Below, one piece after another: positions 49,355 through 55,627 of a DNA stretch of 55,627 nt. A program made the translations under genes and the position numbers. The stretch is taken from positions 1-55,627 of the forward strand of contig NZ_BOVJ01000073.1 in the NCBI RefSeq assembly GCF_018403665.1. Reading direction: 5' to 3'. The notes beneath the pieces were generated by a model. The model saw only the letters and a list, made by a program, of their open reading frames with translations, searched no databases and had not been told where the DNA came from. How positions within the stretch are numbered: the stretch's first letter is position 1; the number at the start of each line of letters is the position of its first letter. This DNA comes from Paenibacillus cisolokensis (GTDB taxonomy: Bacteria > Bacillota > Bacilli > Paenibacillales > Paenibacillaceae).

Positions 49355-51796
49355 GTGGAGTCGTTGGGCATCTTAACCAATCGGACGTTCGAGATGAAAC
49401 TAACCGACCGCGGCGCGGTTTCATCCTTGATTGTGAGGGAAGACCCGGTTCGAATGAATTGGGTCGTTGATCCGGCATATTTGGCCGAGGTCGATTTTTC
49501 CGACGAAGACAAGTTGTTCGGAGAATGGTCGATGACGGTAAACGGGACGGCATATGCCAGCTGCGACACGGTTCCGCGCGTCCGGATCGACCGTAGGTGC
49601 CAGGCCGCCGTCACGTACGCGGGCGGCCCCGTGGAGGTGGCGATGACCTATTCGCTGGAAGAGGAAGACCGGCTCCGCTGGCGGATCGTCGTCCAAAACC
49701 GGTCTGCGGAAACGGCGCGGATAACGGGACTGCACGTGTGGTTCTCGCTGGCGCATGTCATGTTTCGCGATCTCGACGTGCTCCGGAACATGCGTCAATC
49801 CTGTGCGGTCTATCCGCATCTGGGCGGAGATTTCGCGAAATTCGCCGCCATCCGGCGCAGCCATGAGGCGCCCCATCTCGGCATTTACGCAGCGGGAGGA
49901 CGGACGGCGACGCTGGGGACGTTCTGCCGTTACCGGAACCTGTTTCTGGAGCAGGTATCCCCGTCACTGGACGGTGTGTTGTTCCACCGCCTTTCGCTGG
50001 TGGAAAACGGAGATTCTTTTCCCGAGTTGGCGGCGACGGATTGGATCTACGGGGATCAATACCGGGAACTCGCGCTGGCGCCGGGGGAAAGCCGGGAATG
50101 GGGCTATGCCTTCGTGCCGTGCAGGGATGAAGGCGATTTTTACCGGCAAGCTCTCGCGGCCGGCCATCCGCGGTGGACATACACGCCGGCGCTGACGGCC
50201 GGTGGCGTGTTCGAAGCGGAGCTGGTGCTGCCGGAAGGCCGTTCGATCCGGGAAATGCGCTTGTCGGCATGGTCTCCCGAAGCCAGCCGGGTAGTGAAGG
50301 AATCGATCACTGATCGGGTGCAGACGGGGAATGCCGGCAGCGCGCTCCGCATTGTTTTGCGGCCGGAGCGCCCCGGGGAGCGGAAGCTCGAGCTGGTGCT
50401 CGACGACGGCCGCACCGACGTGCTGGTCTGGAACGTGCTGGAGCCGATCGACCGGATGCTGGAGCAGCGGGCCGAATGGCTGTGCCGGCACAGCTACGAC
50501 GAAGCGGGAACGCACGGGCGGCCGCATGCTTTTCTGCCTTTGTCCAATCAGGGGGAATCGCTGGGCAAGCTGACGTTTATTCTGATGAAAAACAGCTTGA
50601 CGGCCCCGAACCCGGATCAGGTTCGCAAGGCGGAAGCCGCGGCGGTGCTGGATATGAAAAACCACTGGTTCGAAGACGGGGATTTCCGCAAGCCCCGCAT
50701 GCTCTACGGGACGTTCTACCGCATTTACGACTTCGATTATATCGCGCATGTCTTTTATTTGTTGTCGCGCATGGACCGCCGTACGCTGGCGCTGCATTCG
50801 CCGGAGACGTATTTGCGCTGGGCGGCGGAAGTGCTGATCTTCCGGCTCGACCCGAACTGCCACAGCGGCGAACGGGAAAGAAACGAAGCCAGGCTGAACG
50901 GCATCTTTATTCTGTACATTCACGACTTGCTGCGGGATTTGGAGCGTGCCGGGTTGTCCGGGCCGCATGCGCGGCTGAAGCGACTGTGGGATGATTTCTC
51001 CGCGCAGCTGGCCGAAGAAACCCGGGGATTCCGCGGAGCCATCACGGAACATTACTACGACAACGCGGGATTCGGCCCGGCCTGCGACGCGTTGTGCCGA
51101 ATCGGTCTCACGAAGGAGGCGGAAGCTTACGGCGAACTGATTCTGGCCAATATCGGCTTCAGCAACGATTACCGGGCGCAAAACCCGGAACGTTGGTGGG
51201 AAGCGTTATCTTATATGATTCATTCGCTGTGGGGCGGGCTCGTTGCCGCCTCGGCGCGGTCCGCCTACGAGCATCTCGGCGATCCGGCCTATCTTCTCGC
51301 CGCGTACCGAGCGACAATGGCCGTGTTCAATTGCTACGATTGGCATGTCGCCTCCACGCCGAGGCGGCTCGAACCCGGGGCGGCCGCATCGACTTTTAGC
51401 GTTGCCGCGCCCAACCTGAACATGCCGGTTCTGTCCCGCAACCGGTTCGGACAATCGGTGTTTCGGGAGGCGAGCGATCCCTTGTTCAAGCGGTTGTTCG
51501 CGAATTCGTCCGGTGACGATTGGGACATGGGGGAAGAGCTGGTCGCCTACCTGCTTGGATTCGGAACGACAGCTTACCTGTACCGGGACGATAGCGGAGT
51601 GTTGCGCTGCGTGAACGGCCATGCGGCGGAAACCGCGGAGGGCTGGATCGTGACCAGCTACGCTGCCTACCCCCGCCGGTTCGTATGCCGGGAGGACGGA
51701 GCCGAGTTTCTCGCCGATGCCGGCGAAACGGTCCGCCGCGTTTGTTACCGCGGCGGACGATTCGAACGGTATCCGGAACCTGCGGTTCGGGTGTAG
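49355..51796 (+). CDS. DUF5695-like glycosidase-fold protein
   Basis: 813 residues, no signal peptide, so cytoplasmic. The N-terminal third reads as a beta-sandwich (MKLTDRGAVSSLIVREDPVR; FGEWSMTVNGTAYASCDTVP; WRIVVQNRSAETARITGLHV). The C-terminal half is helix-rich with AEWLCRHSYDEAGTHGRPHA, MLYGTFYRIYDFDYIAHVFY, ERWWEALSYMIHSLWGGLVA and CYDWHVASTPRRLEPG, as in alpha/alpha toroid glycosidases. I associate this layout with DUF5695. Its place at the end of a LacI-controlled sugar operon suggests it acts on the imported sugar. Start could be GTG 49355 or TTG 49364. Stretches are GC-rich; the frame is intact. Confidence 0.65.
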   Translation: MESLGILTNRTFEMKLTDRGAVSSLIVREDPVRMNWVVDPAYLAEVDFSDEDKLFGEWSMTVNGTAYASCDTVPRVRIDRRCQAAVTYAGGPVEVAMTYSLEEEDRLRWRIVVQNRSAETARITGLHVWFSLAHVMFRDLDVLRNMRQSCAVYPHLGGDFAKFAAIRRSHEAPHLGIYAAGGRTATLGTFCRYRNLFLEQVSPSLDGVLFHRLSLVENGDSFPELAATDWIYGDQYRELALAPGESREWGYAFVPCRDEGDFYRQALAAGHPRWTYTPALTAGGVFEAELVLPEGRSIREMRLSAWSPEASRVVKESITDRVQTGNAGSALRIVLRPERPGERKLELVLDDGRTDVLVWNVLEPIDRMLEQRAEWLCRHSYDEAGTHGRPHAFLPLSNQGESLGKLTFILMKNSLTAPNPDQVRKAEAAAVLDMKNHWFEDGDFRKPRMLYGTFYRIYDFDYIAHVFYLLSRMDRRTLALHSPETYLRWAAEVLIFRLDPNCHSGERERNEARLNGIFILYIHDLLRDLERAGLSGPHARLKRLWDDFSAQLAEETRGFRGAITEHYYDNAGFGPACDALCRIGLTKEAEAYGELILANIGFSNDYRAQNPERWWEALSYMIHSLWGGLVAASARSAYEHLGDPAYLLAAYRATMAVFNCYDWHVASTPRRLEPGAAASTFSVAAPNLNMPVLSRNRFGQSVFREASDPLFKRLFANSSGDDWDMGEELVAYLLGFGTTAYLYRDDSGVLRCVNGHAAETAEGWIVTSYAAYPRRFVCREDGAEFLADAGETVRRVCYRGGRFERYPEPAVRV

Positions 51797-51897
51797 CCAA
51801 CCATCCTGCCGCGCCCGATTCGCCGCGACGGCGCGGAGCGTTGTCTCCGGAAGGCAGCGGAGCAAGCTATATCCAATACCTTTCCACCATAGAAAAC

Positions 51898-51950
51898 ACT
51901 AAGGATCGTTACGGGCTTATCCATTCCCCCGCAGCGATCCTTAGTCTTTT
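51898..51950 (+). terminator. Strong terminator ending the LacI operon
   Basis: ACTAAGGATCG (51898-51908) pairs perfectly with CGATCCTTAGT (51935-51945) around a 26-base loop, followed by CTTTTAT. Confidence 0.75.
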
Positions 51951-51979
51951 ATCGTATCCGCCGAGCGATACGAGGTATT

Positions 51980-51998
51980 GATAATGATTATCGTTATT
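51980..51998. promoter_or_regulatory. Fur box before the Btr-like regulator
   Basis: GATAATGATTATCGTTATT matches 16 of 19 positions of the Fur consensus. TTGATA (51979-51984) with TATTGT (52001-52006), 16 bases apart, could be the promoter, so the box lies across it. The gene downstream would be repressed under high iron. Confidence 0.8.
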
Positions 51999-52064
51999 GA
52001 TATTGTTAAGGTTAGGATCATACCATTTCTCATTGTCTTTTAACCAAAAAGGAGGAGGGTCCTC

Positions 52065-53275
52065 ATGCTTAAAGACAAAGGGAAGGTGGCGGACATTACC
52101 TCGTACGCGCCGGGACGGCATTCCGGAACGAATCTGGCCAAGATCAGAGAATACATGGACCGGCACTATAACGAACCCCTGTCTATCCGGCAGCTGGCAC
52201 AAATGGCCAATGTCAGTCCCAAATATTTTGTGGACCTTTTCAAAAGACGTACGGACAGAGCGCGATGGACTACTTGACGGATCTGCGGATAAATCGGGCC
52301 AAACGTTATTTGGCTGAAACCGAGGAGCGTTTGCGGGATATCGCTTTAAAGGTCGGATATAGCGACGAGTTTTACTTTAGCCGCAAATTCAAGAAGGAGG
52401 TTGGCGTATCTCCATCTGATTTTGCGAAAAATTTCAAGAAACGGATCGTCGCATGCTCCACATCGGTGACAGGCCACCTGCTCGCTCTCAATGTTATGCC
52501 CGCGGCAGCGCCTCTCGATCCCAAGTGGACGCCCTATTACTATAACGCTTACCGTACTCAAATAAAGTCCCATCTGAAGCTGACCGATCCGTACACGAGC
52601 AGGCCGTTTGACGCCAATCTGGACGAGATGGTCCGGATTCGTCCCGACGCCATTATCGGAACCGACCAGTTGCGTCCTTCCGTGAAAGCGAAACTGATGG
52701 ACATGGCGACGACGTTCTTTGTGCCGACGGAGAACGTCGGGTGGAGAGACCAGCTCCGGATGATTGCCCGATTCCTGGATAAAGAGGATCAGGCGGAGTT
52801 ATGGATACAACGGTATGAACAAAGGGTTCGGTCGGCCAGGGAGCAGCTTGATGCGGTGCTGGGAAATGACAGCATCCTGATTTTGCGTATCTACGGACAA
52901 AGCATCCATGCCTATTGGAACCGCGGACTCAAGGATGTCTTTCATCGGGACCTGAAGCTCAAATTAGCTTTCCGGTCAGAATCGTCCTATAACGTACCGC
53001 TTGCGTTGGAGCAACTGGCTGAGCTTAACCCTGACCGGATATTGCTGGTCGTATGCCCCGAGGCATCGTCTCGGGCATATTGGCTGGCTCTGCAGCATAC
53101 AGCAGCATGGCGTCAATTGAAAGCAGTAAGAAATAGGCATGTTTACTTGATCACCTCTGACCCGTGGTTTGAATATTCGGCCGTTTCCATTTTCCGGATG
53201 TTGGATGAAGCCATGCTCCTGTTTACCGGAAATTGTCCAAACGCGCTTCTGGATAGCATCCATGGTGACTCCTGA
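52065..53275 (+). CDS. Btr-like AraC regulator fused to a siderophore-binding domain (one apparent frameshift)
   Basis: About 403 residues when joined. An AraC helix-turn-helix pair near the N-terminus (YNEPLSIRQLAQMANVSPKY; ERLRDIALKVGYSDEFYFSR) is followed by a PF01497-type ferric-siderophore-binding domain (PAAAPLDPKWTPYYYNAYRT; VRIRPDAIIGTDQLRPS; LILRIYGQSIHAYWNRGLKD). This is the plan of Bacillus Btr, which senses a siderophore inside the cell and activates uptake genes. Unlike Btr, about 30 residues rather than a full domain precede the first helix-turn-helix. A T is missing near 52249 (CGTACG to CGTTACG gives KRRYGQSAMDYLTDLRINRA). GGAGGAGG precedes ATG 52065. Confidence 0.82.
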
Positions 53276-53300
53276 GCGACATGATCTATAATCACTTCGA

Positions 53301-53315
53301 TGAGAATTATTATCA
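53301..53315. promoter_or_regulatory. Fur box before the siderophore-binding lipoprotein
   Basis: TGAGAATTATTATCA matches 14 of 15 positions of the 7-1-7 Fur motif and lies 16 bases before ATG 53332, overlapping the leader that also holds AGGAGGAG (53317-53324). Confidence 0.75.
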
Positions 53316-53331
53316 CAGGAGGAGAAACACC

Positions 53332-54338
53332 ATGTTTCAAATGGCCAACAGATTTGGCGCTGTATTGCTGTGTTTCGTGCTTGCAGGAAGCTTACTGGTC
53401 GCCTGCGGGTCCGAACCGCAAAGCAATGTGGAATCGTCCGAACAACCACGTTCGGTTTCAACCACTTCCGACGCTTCCGCACCGGAAGAGAATAGTCCTT
53501 TACCGTCAGAGGAGCGGACGATAACGGACGAACTTGGCCATAAGATTACCGTGCCTGCAGCGCCCAAGAGGATTTTCGCGCCTTATCTTGAGGATTCTCT
53601 GCTCAAACTGGGCATAAAGCCGGTGGCTCAATGGTCCAATGGCAATATGGGCCACGAATATCTGAAAGAAGAATTGAAGGATGTGCCGAAGCTTGACTTT
53701 TCGGGGGGACTGCCGTCGCCGGAGGTGGTCATGTCCTACAATCCCGATCTGATCATCCTGCACACCGAGACGTATGCCGCTAATGGCGCATATGAGAAAT
53801 ATGCCAAGATCGCGCCGACCTATGTGTTCAAGAATGCTTCCGGAGATGTGGAGAAGTCGCTCGGCACACTGGGGAAATTGCTCGGCAAATCCGCCGAAGC
53901 TGATCAAGCGTTGCAGGCTTACCAGCAGAAAGTGAAAGAGGCGAAAGAAAAACTGGACCAAGCGGTCGGAGGAAAAAAGTCGCCATTATTCGCTTCGCCG
54001 CCAAAGGCGTAAGTCTGATGGGCGGAAATTATTTATGCGGTTACGTTGTGCACAAGCAACTGGGGATTGGAATATCCGGGCTGGTGGGGCAAGAGAACAG
54101 TGCGAATGTGTCGATGGAAGTACTCCCGGAATTGGACGCCGACTACATCTTTATCATTAACGCTTACGGCCAAGGGACGCAAAGCATCAAGGAGATGACG
54201 GAAAGCCCCATCTGGAAGAGCATTCCTGCCGTGAAGGAAGGGCATGTGTACGAGGTGAGCGACGAGTATTGGCTTGGCAGCGGTCTGATCGCTTATGAGA
54301 AAATTATTGACGATACGGTCAGGCTGCTGGTCCAATAA
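53332..54338 (+). CDS. Siderophore-binding lipoprotein (one apparent frameshift)
   Basis: About 335 residues. Lipobox LLVACGS, Ser/Pro-rich linker, then class III binding domain: TITDELGHKITVPAAPKRIF, YLEDSLLKLGIKPVAQWSNG, VVMSYNPDLIILHTET, and C-terminal KKVAIIRFAAKGVSLMGGNY with DADYIFIINAYGQGTQSIKE. One A is missing from the run 53973-53978. FeuA- or YhfQ-like type. No permease gene follows, so it must use permeases encoded elsewhere, perhaps the FecCD pair at 7026-9077. Confidence 0.85.
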
Positions 54339-54392
54339 CATGTGCATGGCATCGTTGCAGCTTGAATCCAAAAGTCCAAAAGGGAGTAACGG

Positions 54393-55267
54393 ATGATGAC
54401 GTTCGAACAAAATGACATCGCGCGTCCCAAGGTCGAAATTCCCCGTTCCGTACAATGGACGATGCGATCGCGTGCGGAAAATCGCAGCTATCAGATCATG
54501 GTGGCAGCGCCTGCCGAAGATCCTCCTCCTTCGGGGTTTCCGGTCATTTATTTGCTGGATGCAAATTCCGTATTCGGAACGGTAGTGGAGGCGGTACGCT
54601 TGCAAGGCGGCCGCCCCGATAAGACGGGAGTTGTTCCGGCCGTTGTCGTCGGCATCGGCTATCCGACGGAACGTCCCTTTTCTCCGGACCGCTATTACGA
54701 TTATACGCCGGAGCCTACCACGGAATTTTCCATAAGTCCGATGGAACGGCTTTGCCCGAACAAGGCGGGGCAGCAGCTTTTCTGCAATTCATCGAAGAGG
54801 AGCTGAAGCCGCAGATCGAACGGGAATTCAAGATCGACAGCGACAGACAGACGATCTTCGGACATTCTCTTGGCGGACTTTTCGTCCTGCATGTGTTGTT
54901 TACGAAGCCAAGCGCGTTTCAATGCTTTGTCGCAGGCAGCCCCTCCATTCATTGGAACAGACAACGCCTGCTTCGGGAAGAGCGGCAATTCGCATCCCGA
55001 TTGGAGCGCGAGCCTCTCCGCGTCAAAGTATTGCTTGGAGCAGGAGAATGGGAGAAGCATCATATCTCCCGCAATAGCGACAGCGCGCGGGAGCTTTCGG
55101 AGCGGCTGTCCGCCCTCTCCGCTTATGGGGTGGAGGCAGCGTTCCACGAGTTTGAGGGCGAAAACCATGTGTCGGTGCTGCCGGTCCTGATCAGCCGGGC
55201 GTTGCGATTCGCTTTATATCCGGCGCATCGTGAGGAAAGGGAATGCGGTCCGGCGCAGCGGCAATAA
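54393..55267 (+). CDS. BesA/IroE-like siderophore esterase (one apparent frameshift)
   Basis: About 290 residues. Alpha/beta hydrolase of the esterase D/Fes group that hydrolyses trilactone siderophores such as bacillibactin or enterobactin to release iron. N-terminal YQIMVAAPAEDPPPSGFPVI and LLDANSVFGTVVEAVRLQG, nucleophile elbow GHSLGG (TIFGHSLGGLFVLHVLFT), acid in the LLGAGEWEKHH region and late His in EGENHVSVLP. One C is missing near 54738 (restores SPDGTALPEQGGAAAFLQFI). ATG 54393 is preceded by AAAGGGAG. Together with the Btr-like regulator this suggests use of an ester-linked catecholate siderophore. Confidence 0.82.
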
Positions 55268-55305
55268 ATCGGTTTGGGAAAGAACATTCGAATGCATATT
55301 GCGGA

Positions 55306-55332
55306 GGAGAGCGGCGATGCTCTCCCATTTTC
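55306..55332 (+). terminator. Terminator after the esterase gene
   Basis: GGAGAGC (55306-55312) pairs with GCTCTCC (55319-55325), followed by CATTTTCCCCC. Between 55333 and 55394 I see nothing else. Confidence 0.65.
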
Positions 55333-55394
55333 CCCCTTCACCGAACAGTATCGTCCTCAGACAGGGACGACGGTGCCGTTTTAAATCGTCGTCT

Positions 55395-55627
55395 GTCCGT
55401 CGATGCGCCTCGCCTTCCGTCTAATCGTCCTTGGTCCGTCGGTGCGCCTCGTCTTCCGTCAACTCGCCTCTCGTCCGTCGTTGCGTCCCGCCTTACGTCA
55501 ACTCGTCCCCGGTCCGTCGATGCGCCTCGCCTTCCGTCAACTCGTCGCTCGTCCGTCGATGCGCCTCGTCTTCCGTCAACTCGTCCGCCCGTCCGTCGAT
55601 GCGCCTCGCCTTCCGTCAACTCGTCCC
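55395..55627. repeat. 39-bp tandem repeat array, continuing past the window
   Basis: Units begin at 55395, 55434, 55473, 55512, 55551 and 55591 with the lead GTCCGTCGATGCGCCTCG and then CCTTCCGTCAACTCGTCC. Spacing is 39 bases except one of 40 (an extra C near 55588). Units differ by a few bases. Read on the minus strand the array gives a 13-residue Arg/Asp/Gly repeat (RVDGRRGASTDER), on the plus strand PSMRLAFRQLVxR; neither has a start signal and the 40-base unit breaks the phase, so it is probably non-coding. Confidence 0.85.

Noticed and set aside
49964..51181. Minus-strand frame of 405 codons inside the DUF5695-like gene
   Set aside because: Shadow of a GC-rich coding region; no start signal or motif.
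55338..55619. Minus-strand 93-codon frame across the tandem repeats
   Set aside because: Start codon lies inside a repeat, there is no ribosome site, and one unit of 40 bases breaks the 13-codon phase.

Overview
The window looks like a chromosomal segment from a Paenibacillaceae-type member of the Bacillota (Paenibacillus or Cohnella-like). Evidence is the AGGAGG-type ribosome binding sites, the YesM/YesN plus LplABC-style sugar operon, a rifampin phosphotransferase-type gene, DUF6199 and DUF4256 proteins, and moderately high GC. No rRNA, tRNA or CRISPR array was seen. One property governs the whole reading: more than twenty otherwise well-conserved genes are each broken by the loss of a single base, usually in a homopolymer run. 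This pattern fits a consensus made from indel-prone reads better than real decay. Such genes are listed as CDS with the break noted; genes that lack whole ends are listed as pseudogenes.

Layout: 1-5840 is a graveyard of mobile elements: a group II intron with an endonuclease-less RT, sitting against (perhaps inside) the domain I region of a second group II intron; a complete IS5/IS1182-like element with inverted ends; and decayed IS256 and ISLre2 transposases. 5847-15151 is an iron locus: a Fur-controlled FecBCDE-type siderophore importer, an FhuF-like reductase, and NIS siderophore genes in the staphyloferrin B order (a C-terminal SbnF-like remnant, SbnG-like citrate synthase, SbnH-like decarboxylase, IucA/IucC synthetase). 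15390-20626 is accessory: a zeta-type toxin with a small upstream partner, an Ig-like repeat protein, DUF4256, an AlkD-like repair protein and small proteins.

20740-23504 encodes a rifampin phosphotransferase-like enzyme with its own promoter. 23848-35662 is a polysaccharide-use locus: two-component system, solute-binding protein, two permeases, a secreted CBM96-like enzyme of unknown specificity, a YdjC/ChbG deacetylase and a GH78 rhamnosidase. 35674-44840 mixes TetR remnants, an MBL hydrolase, a minus-strand operon of pentapeptide-repeat protein and aminoglycoside phosphotransferase-like kinase, an ankyrin protein, a PAS-GGDEF-EAL protein, and broken polysaccharide genes. 44937-51796 is a LacI-controlled sugar ABC operon ending in a large DUF5695-like protein, with three near-identical operators. 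51980-55267 is a second Fur-linked iron module: a Btr-like AraC/siderophore-binding fusion, a siderophore-binding lipoprotein and a BesA/IroE-like esterase. The window ends in a 39-bp tandem repeat array.

Together the genes suggest a soil or plant-associated heterotroph that scavenges iron by at least two siderophore routes (a carboxylate one it may make, and an ester-type one it may import and hydrolyse) and takes up oligosaccharides released by secreted or intracellular glycosidases.
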